The notes under the pieces are model-generated. The model made no database searches. It was not told the origin of the DNA and was given only the letters and a program-made list of their open reading frames with translations. Source: Lindgomyces ingoldianus (Eukaryota; Ascomycota; Dothideomycetes; Pleosporales; Lindgomycetaceae). From it: a stretch of DNA of 64,000 nt. The stretch spans positions 132,247 to 196,246 of the forward strand of contig NW_022985214.1 of assembly GCF_010093535.1 (NCBI RefSeq), read 5' to 3'. Both the position numbers and the translations under genes were made by a program. Numbering within the stretch: the first letter of the stretch is position 1; every line of letters starts with the position of its first letter. Below are positions 33,235-46,200 of this stretch, one piece after another.

Positions 33235-34373
33235 ATAAGGTTAAACTAGCTTTAAATTACTATAGAATTTTTATAGAGAGCTCTTTTATAGTTATACTTA
33301 CGCTTAAACTTTACTTTAAGCTCTAAGTAACGCTTAATAAACATATTAAGCTAGTTTATGCTAATATAGCCTATATTATGCTTAGCGTGTAAAGAATTAG
33401 CTATATTAGCTATAGCTGCTAGCTAGGGGGGAAATCCTTGCGCATCTAGCTTAAGTATGTGCTAAATAATTACCTGCTTTTTATTATTATCTAGCTTCTA
33501 TAAGTTAGCTGTATAATTAGCTTAAAAAGGTTGTCTAGCGCATTAGTTGCTTATTATCTTTTAAGAAACTCTATAGATAGCTGCAGCGTGTTGCTTAAAA
33601 AGTATTGCGTTTTATTTAAAAGCCTAAAGTGTAAGCTGCATCTAATGTTTCTTTAACACATTTAAGTAGTGTTATTAGAAATGCATTAGTGTAAAAAGAG
33701 TAGTGTAGTAGAGTCTTAGCAAAAGTAAGCAACTTAGGTGTGTAAGCAACTCGCCTATAAAGTACGTTATAATAAAGCTTATTTTACTAAAGTTATACAT
33801 GTTATTATTCTAAATGCTATACTTAGCTATAATATTTTTTATAAGGCTAAATTTACTCTAAATTACTTTAAAACTCTTATAAAAAGCTCTCTTATAGTTA
33901 TACTATACTTAAATGTTACTTTAAGCTCTAAATAACACTTTTTAAACATAGTAAGCTTATTTATGCTAATATAGCCTAGATTATACTTAGCATGTAAAAA
34001 ATTAGCTATATTAGCTATAAATGCTATTTAAAAGGAAAATTTTTACATATATAGCTTAAGTATAGTCTTAATAATTACCTACTTTTTATTATTACTTAGC
34101 CTTTATAAGTTAGCTATAAAATTAGCTTATAAAAGTTATCTAGTGCTATAGTTATTTATTATCTTTTAAAAGACTTTATACATAGCTATAGCATGTTTTT
34201 TTAAGAGTTTTATATTTTATTTAAAAGCTTAAAGTGTAAGCTGTATTTAACATTTTTTTTAGTGTATCTAAGTAGTGTTATTAGGAATACATTAGTATAG
34301 AAAAAGTAGTTTAGTAGGGTCTTAGCAAAAGTAAGCAACTTAGGTGTGTAAGCAACTTGCCTGTAAAGTATGT

Positions 34374-35210
34374 TAACACTAAGAAGTTATTAACTATAAA
34401 AGTAACACTCTTTAAAGTAAACTTTAGATAAAAGGCAGAAGTATTTAAAAATAAAAGACTTAGAATAGAGCTAGAAACCTCTAAATTAGTTACAGAACAT
34501 ATAGTACACCTATAAGAACTCTAAAGCTAGTTATAAAGCTAGTTAGTAACCTAGACTAAAGAAAACAATAGAAGTATAGTAAAAAAAGTAAACTAGAAAC
34601 AAGTACAAGAACTAGAATTTAGTACAAGAGATAAAGTCAACCTTACTATAGAAAACCTAAGATAGGCAAGAGAGCTAGAAGCTAACTTATATAAAAAATA
34701 AATAGAAACTTTAAAGATTTAAACATAAAGAGAGCTAGTAAACTATTATCTAAACCTATTATAGACTTTTATAATTAACGTAGTAGTCTATGTACAATTA
34801 TTAGAACCTGCGCTATAGAATACTCTAATATTAGAGGACTAAGATTAGATAGTTAAGAAAGAAAAGTATAAAATAAAAGTTATAGTAATAAAAAAACTCT
34901 AAGAATAAAAAAAAATATCTTATAAAGTAAAAAAAGTACTCATCTTTAAATAGTACTAAAGAAATCTAGAAAAAACTTTAAAAAGGCTTCTTAAGTAGTA
35001 GAAAACTAGAATTAAATGTTCTAAGCAAGAGTATAAAAAAAGTCTATAAAGAACTTAAAGATTGTATACACTATGCTAGTAGTAGTAGAAGACAAGAACA
35101 ACTAGAAGAAAGGTTATCTAAAGAATTGCTAGTAGAGCGTCTCTTCTTTTATTTAAGAATCTCTAAAGTTTTAATTACCTTTCTAACGTCTCTTACTACG
35201 TAGCAAGAAA
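34374..35210 (+). pseudogene. D gypsy element, carboxyl part (piece 4)
   Basis: It continues D after the fold-back element: NTKKLLTIKVTLFKVNF corresponds to the block after the integrase core (NTK-S-T--TPF-ANF). A Gln/Glu/Lys-rich stretch follows, with TRDKVNLTIENLR matching the integrase carboxyl domain (DKVyL---N). A chromodomain is possible near 34850-35000 but too mutated to claim. The end is approximate. Confidence 0.7.
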
Positions 35211-35740
35211 CATTGTGTGCTAAGAAAAATAAGAGGTACTTTAACTTTTAGCAACTAGAAAACTAATACGCATAATAAATATTGCTATAATTCTATAAAA
35301 TAATTTGCTATAGCTAATTCTAAATGTTTATATTCTACCTTACCTAAATATTATGTTTACATTATTGCTTCAGCGCCTAATCTATACAGCGCCTTATATT
35401 GTAGCATAACAGACTTTCCTCTCTATAACACTAACCTTAAGCCTTTTTTGCCCTAAGTTTTTATAGAAGAGCCTAATACTACTCTTATAACCTTTTTTAA
35501 ATATTAGGAAGTTATTATTAGCTCTATGCGCGCTGTAAGGCGCGATTTTATGCAGGGCCGCCCTGTTAATTAGTACTTCTATTAGAAGCGAACTACTAAT
35601 CCTAGCTAATGCAAGATGACCCTGCACGTCTTACCTTATGCACAAGTATGGTATTTTATTGTACAGTATATAGCTATGCGGGTTGCATAAGCGTTCGGAT
35701 TAGGAGCAGTTTTAAGACTCAAGGGCACGGCACTTGTTTA
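35211..35740. other. No gene seen; possibly the outer part of D
   Basis: It starts A+T-rich and mutated, then becomes much less mutated after about 35520, reaching the M insertion site (TA at 35739-35740). A clean outer edge would fit the end of the D 3' LTR, but no second LTR copy is available to prove it. The 77-codon minus-strand frame at 35394-35627 has no recognisable similarity. Confidence 0.4.
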
Positions 35741-35782
35741 CCGTGTTTCATCGCCTAACGCACGGCCCCTCGTAACGCACGG
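35741..35782 (+). repeat. Left terminal inverted repeat of M
   Basis: It contains TAACGCACGG twice, with starts 17 bp apart. It pairs with 49147-49188. Confidence 0.93.
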
Positions 35783-37317
35783 TTTTAAGATGTTACCCCT
35801 ATCAACTTTTAAAGCTGTACAGCTTTATAGGGCTTATAAAATAAAGCAGTTTTCTAGAGTTATAAGAAGAGCTTACTAATTAATTAATCTATTATATAAA
35901 AAACCTTCTAGGAAGGTTAATCTACCTGCCACATTAACTTTAGGCTAGAGTAGGCGCAGCAACCTCTATAACTAATTTGTCCTTAATATAATCCTCCTTT
36001 TTATTCTTATTGCTAGTAATTAGTGTAGAGGCCTTCTTCTTGCTTTTATTAGCTAATTAGATGTTCTTTTTAAGTTGCGTAGCAGCTTCTTAGGTAAACT
36101 TTACTTTCTCTTTTTAAGCTGCCTTAACGCGCTGCTTTTAAAGTTAGATTTCTTTTACTACTACTTTTATGCGCTTTCTTTTCTCTAGTATATGCGTCTT
36201 TTTTACTTTCTTTGCTTTTCTAAGCTTTGTTTTTTTATTTTTCTTAAGTTATAAAGCCTTTTTGTTAGCATTTTTTTAAGCTTAGAGATTATATGCTTTA
36301 TATACTTTAGTTAGTAACTAAAAAACTGCTCTACTATTATACTTAGGTAAAGCTTTAAGTAGGAGAGGCTTTCTATGCTAGCAGCAACGCTTCTTATTAA
36401 GAAGAGCTTATTTAAGATGTTTAACCTTATGCTAGAGCAAGTTGTTATAACATAAAATTATGTAAATAGTTTAACTAAGCTAGTGTAACTACTTACTATA
36501 AATATTATTAACAACTTAGCGTAAAATCTTTTTAATCTTCCTCTAATTAGAAGCGCTTAGTACTAAAGTAGTACTATTACTAGAAGATAGCTAGTTCTTT
36601 TTTTTAATGTTAAATTATACTAAAATTACTTTTAAATTAAATAAAGATAAACTACATATTTTAAATGCCTTAAATATAGTATTTAGTTTAAATAACATTA
36701 GCTAGGCTTTGTTAAACATGTAAAAAAAGTCTCTTTTTATAATAGTTAATAGTTCTTAGCACTTATATATAAAATCTGCTAGCTTAACTAAGTAGGCAGT
36801 TAATAAAGGCTTAAACATGCAGACATCTAGAGGCTGCAGAGTATAGGTTAAATAAGGTAGATAGATAGCTAAGAGGATTCTATTATTATTATAATACTTA
36901 ATAAAATTTATAGTAACATGCAATCTATAGCTATCTAGAACTAATAGTTAATAAGAGTGTTAGGCTTTCTATTTTATTTCTTTATTAAACACCTATTTAA
37001 GCTATGTAAGGCCTAGTATATTACTTGTCTACTTACTAAAAGATAAAAAAAAGGCTTTATATTTATAAAAGTTAAAGTCTTATAACTAGGTGTCTTATAT
37101 GTTGCCTAAAGCAGCCTAATAAATTAGTGCTAGTGTAAGAGAAGTCTTATTAGTGTATATATAAGCTATAGTTATAATCTACTTGTAATTGCTGTTCTAG
37201 ATTATCTACTTAATGCTACCTTTTTTATATTGCTATTTAAAGAAAGATTTTTTAACTTTTAATAGTACACTAATTAAGAAGCTTTTTTTATCTATATTAT
37301 AAATGTAGCGCAACTTT

Positions 37318-37635
37318 TGTCACGGTATCCTCCCCGGATCCTAGACATAACTGTATTAGACGCGTACTAGAGAATTATTAGTGCACGTCTGACACAAACA
37401 CAACACAACACAGACATAAACTTAAGCATAAACTGCCTTAACACTAACTAAACTTAGAATAGGCTTAATTTATACTTAAAGCGCTTAGACTTCTAAGCTA
37501 AGTATTTAATTACTAATTTTCTTCTAAACCTTTCTGTTTCTTACACAACGTCTTGTACCTACTATAATACCTTATATAGTAATTAAACTAGACCTTTGTA
37601 AAGCTCTATAACCTTACTTGTGCATAATTATAACA
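37318..37635 (+). repeat. H2 5' LTR
   Basis: 318 bp. The outer about 120 bp are intact, and the inner end is mutated (TTATAACA). Confidence 0.95.
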
Positions 37636-37789
37636 TTACATTATATTAAAACTCTAGCTAAGAATAGCCTTTAAATCTAATTTAATAAGCTTAGTACTTA
37701 CATAACTCTAAGCTATTAGAGTAAGCTAAAAAGCCTTTTAAAAAGCGCTTACTTTATAAAAAAGCTGCTATGTTATAAGCTTTAAAGCT

Positions 37790-40700
37790 TTTTAAAAAAA
37801 CTTTAAAGAATAGCTTTATATTATTAAGTAGTCTATTTCTGCCTTAACTTTTGTTATAGTAGTAGGAACTAAGAACTTACTAGCTTTAAAGTCTACCTAA
37901 AAGTCTAGAGATAGCTTAACTTCTTTCTGCCTAACACTGCCTATAACTTATAACTTTTCTAACCTAGTAATAAAATCTAACTAACTCCCTAATCCCCTGC
38001 TATTTAATAGAAAATAAAAAGACCTACCTTCTTTTCTACGCAAGCTCTAATATAAACTTAAAGAAAACATAGACTAATTCTCCTTTAAACACTTCTAGTT
38101 ACTATATGCCTACTCTTAACTTAACTATAATATAACAGCCTTAATTAACTTACTAATAAATAAAAATATTATTAACTTAAATTAATTTATAGTGTTTTTA
38201 TAAGTAACTTATAAAGACCTAAATAAAAAGTTAACAGCCCTAAGTTACTTAAACACTTTATAATAAAAAAAAAAAAGCTTTACTTTACACTTTACTAAGT
38301 TCTACTAACTTACATTTAATATAGGCCTAAATAAGATAGGTCTAATTATAGCCCTATATAACTCCCTCTTAACTAAACTGTAACACGCTATAGTAGAAAA
38401 ACCCCTCCTAAACAACCTTAATGTGTATGTAAACTTAATTGCTACCTATAATAATAAGATAAGGTTCCTCTCTGTACAAGCTCTAATACGCCCCTAAACT
38501 AGCGCAGTTGCAAATAAGAACCTTAACATAATAAAAATTAATTTAAATTATGCTTTAGTTAGTTCTAAAAAGTGTAAAGATTACAAAAAAAAAAGTTAAT
38601 GCTTTAAGTGCAGTAAGCATAGTTATATCTTTTAAAACTGCTTTATTTCTCTTTTTTAAGTCTACTTAAGTAGTGCTGCTAGCACTTATTAAAGATTTTT
38701 ACTATTTTAATCTTATTTTTGTAAGGGCTTTAACTTATATTTAAGCTTTAATCCTCTTTGCTACTCTTAATATAGCTGCAGCTATAGCAGTAGAAGCCTG
38801 CAAAAAGGCTTGTCCTAGGGCTAAGTTGCCCTTTAGGACTAATTTAACACTAGATCTCTACTAACTTATAGGCTAAGTCTCCTACTAATAACTAAAAGTA
38901 CTAAGTTAATATTTCTATATATTTATAATAAAAAACTATATTAGCTTTAATATAAGCTCTTATTAACTTAAAAGTAAATAGTATAGGTTACATTAATAAA
39001 GAACTAGCGTATAAACTAAATCTTTAATTAACACTACTTACCTAAACAATTTACTTAACTAGATTTAATAAAAAACAACTTAAAAAAGGTTTTATCTTTT
39101 GTACTATAACTATTATAATTACCTACTAACACTACAAGGAGTAGATTAAGCTCTATATAATAAACATAGGATGTTATAACCTAATCTAAAGACAACTATA
39201 GCTGTATTAGCATAAAGTTGCCTTTAATTACTAAAAGTAAGTTTTAAACTTTAACTTTTTTTAATGCTAAAATATATGCTTACGCTTACACCTAAACAAC
39301 ACTTAAATAGTACTTAATATAAAAAGTTTTTAAACCTACTTTTTAATAACCTAAAAAAAAACTACTTAAGTAAGGCTAACAAGCTAGGCCTTTTACTAAA
39401 ATAAGCTATATAAAATAATTTAATAACTACTTAAACTTAAAAAAAAAAAGCCTTTAAGAAACTTTTACTTACTTAATTTAGACATAAACTAGGACTTAAA
39501 CAGTAGATAGACATCTACTACATAGAACCTGCTTTATTTATAACCCTAGCTTAATAACTAGATTATAAAATCTACACAGTTATAATTTCTAATATAGACT
39601 AAGCTTTAGCTCCTTAAAAACACACTAACTTTAAAATAATAGTCTTTTAAGACTACTATAACTTATTACATGTTTTCTTTTAAAATAAGTTTAATAAGCT
39701 TTTAATATAATGTCTATATAATTACTAGATAACTTTTAAGCCTAGTAAACAACTTAGTTATAGGCTACTATATAAAATGTTACTAAATAAATTAAAAGTG
39801 CTTTAAAAATACTTTAATAAGAACCTAAAAAAAAGGTTTATTTAAGCTAGCTTTTTACTAGTAGTGTTACTTATACTATTTATAAAGAAACTTAAGAGTA
39901 GGCTTTAATTTTATATTAACTACTAAAAACTAAACACTATTACTATTAAAAACTAATACTTAATTCCTTTTTTATAAGAAACCCTAAGCTAACTAAGTAA
40001 AGTAAAGTATTTTATAAAGTTAGATATTATTACTACCTTTAATAAGCTAAGGATAGTAAAGGGTAATAAGTAGCTAATAGTGTTTTAGACTTAATATAGA
40101 CTATTTAAGTACCTAGTAATACTCTTTAGCTTAGCTAACACGCCTAGTACTTTTTAACATTTTATAAATAACTTACTTTAACCCTACCTAGACATGTTCT
40201 GCACTATGTATATTAATAATATTCTAATCTATAGTAATAGCCTTTTAGAGCATAAACAGCATGTACGCCTAGTGCTAAAGGCTATAGAAGAAGTAGGTCT
40301 GTAACTTAACATAGATAAATGTAAGTTTTACTAATTAAAGGTTATATATTTAGAATATATAATTTTTATAAATAGCATTTAAATAGACCTTGTTAAAGTT
40401 TAGACTATGCTAGATTAGTAATACTTAAAAAATATAAAAGATATTTAAGCTTTTATAAAATTTGCTAACTTTTACTAATAATTTATTAACAACTTTTTGC
40501 AGCTAGTAAGCCCTATAATTATACTTACTAAAAAAAAGGTTTAATTTAACTTTAACTTAAATTACTAATAGTTCTTTAACTAGCTAAAAAAAGCCTTTAC
40601 TAAAGCTTTAATACTTTACTACTTTAACTTTAAACTACTAATACTTGTAGAAGCTAATACCTTAGACTACATAGTAGCAGGAGTTCTTTTCTAGACTAAG

Positions 40701-42655
40701 CTAGACAGGACTATTAGGCCTATTACATACTTTTTAAAAAGAATAAGTTTTGTAAAAGGTAATTATAAGATCTATAATAAAAAATTACTTACTATAGTAC
40801 ACTATTTTAAATAATAGCAACCTAAACTAGAAGGTGCAGCGCATCTAATACAAGTTCTATCTAACTATAAGAACTTATAGTACTTTGCAACTATAAAATA
40901 ACTTAGCTACTAATAAGCCTGTTAGTCTAAATACTTATTTTATTTTAATTTTAAGATTACTTATTATCTTAGTTAAAACAAAGGGAAACTAGATGCCTTT
41001 ATAAGGCAATTCTAAAACATCTCTGCTTAGAAAGAAGTGTAAAAGGCTTAATACTAAACTCTACTTTAACCTAAGCTATTTTTAGACTTTAACCTAAATA
41101 AAATAAATTAGATAATTAATTAAATTATTACTAATAAGTATTTAAATAATAAATTTATTTAAGAAACTTTAGACCTGCTCTAAAACAGCACTAGTTAGTT
41201 AAAGAAAGTAACACTAGCTAACTATAAAAACTAAAATAGTAAGCTATATTACTATAACTAACTTATAATCTTTAATTCTAACAAACTAAGAATTAAACTA
41301 CTCTAAATTATATATAACTTACTTATTAGAGAACACCTAGGCAAAGGAAAGACTCTTAACCTACTACAGAGAGAGTACTACTAGCCCCGCATGTTCTATA
41401 CTGTACGCTAATATGTATTATGTTGCTATACTTACTGTAAAGTAAAGGCCTCTTAAGAAAGGTATAATAGCCTACTTAAACTACTTTTAATCCCTAAATA
41501 AGCTTAGAAAGACATATTAATTAATTTTATTATAAACCTACCTCTATTTAAAGAGTATATAAATATTATAGTAGTTATTAATTACTTAACTAAGTATTAA
41601 CACCTAATACTATGTTCCTTTATAACTGCCCCTAATATAGCCTAGTTATTCTACTAATATGTATAAGTTTACTATAGCCTGCCTAACATAATTATATTAG
41701 ACAGAGGTACATAGTTTGTCTTAGCCTTCTAGGACAAACTCTATAAATAGCTCTAAATTATCCTTTATCTATCTACAGCTTTTTACCTAGAGACTAACAG
41801 CTAGACTAAAAACACAAACACTGTAATAAAATAAGTTCTATAAGTGTACATAAACTACTAGTAAGATAACTAGGTAAAATAGTTAGCTATAGCATAGTTT
41901 AAAGCTAATAACATAACATCTAAATTAACATAAGTATCTTTATTTTTAGTAAACTATAGATACTACCCCTAAATAGAATTTAAACTACTTATAAATACCT
42001 TCTAACTAACTTATTAATTTATATAAGTAATAGACATAAATAAACTTATTAACATAATTTAAAACATATCTAAATATGTTTATAAAAAGCTTACATAAGC
42101 TTAAGCTTTTTAATAAAAGTACATAAACTAATTCTAAACTTTTGCCCCTGCGTATGCAGCTAGTAAGAAGGTTTAGCTAAACACTAGAAATATCTAAATA
42201 AACTAATAATTAAAGAAACTTAATTAAAAGAACCTTAGCTTTTTTATAGTAGCCTATATAGTTTTATTACATGCTTACTAATTAATCCTACCTAACAGCA
42301 TAAATATACACCCTGTGTTCTATATATTATTGCTGCGCTAAGTAGCCCCTAAATTTAACTATCTACTTAGACAGCTAAACTTGCTACCTAAACTTATTAT
42401 TATAAATAACAAACTAGAATATATTATAGAAGATATTAAATAGATTTAGTTTAATAAAAAAAAACATATCTATAAATACTTTATAAAATAGACTAGATAT
42501 AATAAACTATTATAAGAACCTATAGAAGCTTTATAAAAGAACTCTATAGTAACTTAATTCTACGCTTAATACCTATCTAAACTAAACCTGTACCCTAATA
42601 AAGACAACCTAATGCTAAAACTACTAATGTAAAGGATTCTCTTCCTAATAAGGGG
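37790..42655 (+). pseudogene. H2 gag-pol polyprotein, RIP-inactivated
   Basis: Closely related to H1 along its length. Visible landmarks are the zinc knuckle CFKCSKHSYIF-NC (about 38600-38640, His now Tyr), the reverse transcriptase box YINNILIY (about 40217-40240), integrase DRGT-FVLAF (about 41700) and the chromodomain-like end (about 42460-42560). Stops are too many to count, and no start codon can be placed. It lacks the solo LTR that interrupts H1. Confidence 0.85.
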
Positions 42656-42664
42656 GGGGGGTAC

Positions 42665-42831
42665 TGTTACAGTATCCTCCCTAGATCCTAGACATAACTA
42701 TATTAGACGCGTACTAGAGTATTATTAGTGCACGTCTAACATAAATATAACATAATATAAACATAAACTTAAGCATAAACTGCTTTAACACTAACTAAAC
42801 CTAAAACAGGCTTAATTTATACCTAAAGCGC
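42665..42831 (+). repeat. H2 3' LTR, first part
   Basis: The inner 167 bp of the H2 3' LTR, mutated (starts TGTTACAGTATCC), broken off at AGCGC by H3. A G-run precedes it as polypurine tract. Confidence 0.95.
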
Positions 42832-43149
42832 TGTCACAGTATCCTCCCCAGATCCCAGACATAACTGTATTAGACGCGTACTAGAGTATTATTAGTGCAC
42901 GTCTGACACAAACACAACACAACATAGACATAAACTTAAGCATAAACTGCCTTAACACTAACTAAACCTAGAACAGGCTTAATTTATACTTAAAGTGCTT
43001 AGACTTCTAAGCTAAGTATTTAATTACTAATTTCTTTCTAAACCTTTCTGTTCCTTACACAACGTCTTATACCTACTATAATACCTTATATAGTAATTAA
43101 ACTAGACTTCTGTAAAGCTCTATAACCTTACTTATGCATAATTATAACA
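42832..43149 (+). repeat. H3 5' LTR
   Basis: 318 bp. The outer sequence TGTCACAGTATCCTCCCCAG is nearly intact and the inner end is mutated. Confidence 0.95.
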
Positions 43150-43279
43150 TTACATTATGTTAAAACCTTAGCTAAGAATAGCCTCTAAATCTAATCTAAT
43201 AAGCTTAGTACTTACATAACTCTAAGCTATTAAAGCAAGCTAAGAAGCTTTTTAAAAAGCGCTTACTTTATAAGAAAGC

Positions 43280-46200
43280 TACTATGTTACAAGCTTTAAA
43301 GCTTTTTAAAAGGACTTTAAAAAACAGCTTTATATTATTAAGCAGTCTATTTCTACCTTAACTTTTATTATAGTAGTAGGAACTAAGAACTTACTAGCCT
43401 TAAAGCTTACCTAGAAGTCTAGAGATAGCTTAACTTTTTCCTGCCTAACGCTGCCTACAACTTATAACTCTTTTAATCTAGTAATAAAATCTAACTAACT
43501 CTCTAATCCCCTACTATTTAATAAAAAATAGAAAGACCTACCTTTCTTTCTACATAAGCTATAATACAAACTTAAAGAAAATGTAGACTAATTCCCTTCT
43601 AAACACTTTTAGTTACTATATACTTACTCTTAACTTAACTATAACATAACAGCCTTAATTAACTTACTAATAAATAAAGATATTATTAACTTAAATTAAT
43701 TTATAGTGTTCTTATAAGCAACTTATAGAGACTTAAATAAAAAGTTAACAGCTCTAAGTCACCTAAACACTTTATAATAAAAAAAGAAAAGCTTTACTTT
43801 ACACTTTACTAAGTTCTGCTAACTTACATCTAATATAGGCCTAAATAAGATAGGTTTAATTACAGCCCTATATAACTCCCTCTTAACTAAACTGTAACGC
43901 GCTATAGTAGAAGAACCCCTTCTAAACAACCTTAACATGTATGTAAACCTAATTACTACTTATAATAATAACATAAGGTTCCTCTCTATACAAGCCCTAA
44001 TACGCCTCTAAACTAGCACAGTTGTAAATAAGGACCTTAATGTAATAAAAATTAATTTAAATTATGCTTTAGTTAGTTTTAGAAAGTGTAAAAATTATAA
44101 AAAAAAAAGTTAATGCTTTAAGTATAGTAAGCATAGTTATATTTTCTAAAACTACTTTATTCCTCTTCTTTAAGTCTGCGCAAGTAGCGCTGCTAGCACT
44201 TGTTAAAAATTCTTACTATTTTAATTTTATTTTTATAAGGGCTCTAACTTATATTTAAGCCTTAATCTCCTTTACTACTCTTAACGTAGCCGCAGCTATA
44301 GCAGTAAGAGCCTGCAAAAAGGCTTGTCCTAGGGCTAAGTTACCCTCTAAGACTAATTTAACACTAGATCTTTGCTAACTTATAGGCTAAGTCCCCTACT
44401 AATAACTAGAAGTACTAAGTTAATATTTTTATATATTTATAATAAGAAACTATATTAGCCCTAATATAAGCTTTTATTAACTTAGAAGTAAACAGCATAG
44501 GTTACATTAATAGAGAACTAGCGCGTAAACTAAATCTCTAATTAACACTACTTACCTAAATAATTTACCTAACTAGATTTAATAGAAAATAACTTAAAAA
44601 AAGTTCTATTTTTTATACTATAACTATTATAATTACTTACTAACACTATAAGGAGTAGATTAAGCTCTATGTAATAAACACAGGACATTATAACCTAATT
44701 CTAGAACAACTATAGCTGTATTAGCATAAGGTTACCTTTAATTACTAAGAGTAAGTTTTAAACTTTAACTTTTCTTAATGCTAAGATATATGCTTACACT
44801 TACACCTAAATAACACTTAAATAGCACTTAATATAGAAGGTCTTTAGACTTACTTTTTAATAACTTAAAAAAGAACTACTTAAGTAAAGCTAATAAGCTA
44901 GGCCTTTTACTAAGATAAGCTATGTAAAATAATTTAATAACTACTTAAACTTAAAAAAAAAAGCTTTTAAAAAACCTTTACTTACCTAATTTAGATATAA
45001 ACTAGGACTTAAACAGCAGATAGACATCTACTACATAGAACCTACTTTGTTTATAACCCTAGCTTAACAACTAGATTATAAAATCTACGCAGTTATAATT
45101 TCTAATATAGACTAAGCTTTAGCTCTTTAAAAACACACTAACTTAAAAATAATAGTCCCTTAAGACTACTATAACTTGTTATATGTTTTCTTTTAAGACA
45201 AGTCTAATAAGCTTCTAATATAATGTTTGTATAACTACTAGATAACTCTTAAGCCTAGTAAACAACCTAGTTATAGGCTACTATATAGGATGTTACTAAA
45301 CAAATTAAAAGTGCTTTAAAAATACCTTAATAAGAACCTAAAAAAAAAGTTTATTTAAGCTAGCTTTTTACTAGTAGTGTTACTTATACTATTTATAAAG
45401 AAACCTAGAGGTAGGCTTTAATTTTATGTTAACTACTAAAGACTAAACACTATTACTATTAAGAACTAATACTTAATTCCCTTTTTATAAAAAACTCTAA
45501 GCTAACTAAGTAAAGTAAAGTATTTTATAAAGTTAGATATTATTACTACCTTTAATAAGCTAAGAATAGTAAAAGGTAATAAGTAGCTAACAGCATTTTA
45601 GACCTAATATAGACTATTTAAGTACCTAGTAATGCTCTTTAGCTTAGCTAACGCGCCTAGTACTTTTTAACATTTTATAAACAACTTACTTTAACTCTAC
45701 CTAGACATGTTCTGCACTATGTATATTAATAATATTCTAATCTATAGCAATAGCCTTTTAAAGTATAAACAGCATGTACGCCTAGTGCTAAAGGCTATAG
45801 AAGAAGCAGGTCTGCAACTTAATATAGATAAATGTAAGTTCTACTAATTAAAAGTTACATATTTAGAATATGTAATCTCTATAAATAGCATCTAAATAGA
45901 CCCTATTAAGGTTTAAACTGTGCTAGATTAGTAATACCTAAAAAATATAAAAGACATTTAAGCTTTTATAAAATTTACTAACTTCTACTAATAATTTATT
46001 AATAACTTTTTACAGCTAGTAAGCCCTATAATTACACTTACTAAGAAAAAGGTTTAATTTAACTTTAACTTAAATTACTAATAGTCCTTTAACTAGCTAA
46101 AAAAAGCTTTTACTAAAGCTTTAATACTCTACTACTTTAACTCTAAACTACTAATACTTGTAGAAGCTAATGCCTTAAACTATGTAGTAGCAGAAGTTCT

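Larger units (their letters stand above)
31565..33767 (-). mobile_element. A4: A-family transposon, reversed, carrying a solo Copia-1 LTR
   Basis: The left end (ACGTACTTCACAGGCGAG) matches the right end of A3-full, and the right end matches its left end. TA flanks both sides (31563-31564, 33768-33769). Its minus-strand transposase is decayed and carries the same carboxyl knuckle (about 31728-31772). Without the 331-bp solo LTR and its duplication it is about 1.87 kb, like A3-full. It is inserted in the inverted arm of the fold-back element. Confidence 0.88.
29202..34373. mobile_element. Fold-back A-family element with two left ends
   Basis: The left arm (29202-29397 plus 31265 to about 31540) is the first about 480 bp of an A element in plus orientation. 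The right arm (about 31541-31564 plus 33770-34373) is about 600 bp of the same left end, inverted. Both ends share the variant ACTTTACAGGCAAGTTGC, and TA flanks the whole (29200-29201, 34374-34375). The arms form one long palindrome. Element C interrupts the left arm and A4 sits near the centre. It disrupts D. Confidence 0.75.

Noticed and set aside
34850..35000. Chromodomain at the end of D
   Set aside because: A YKVK-like stretch is present but the surrounding sequence is too mutated to align with confidence.
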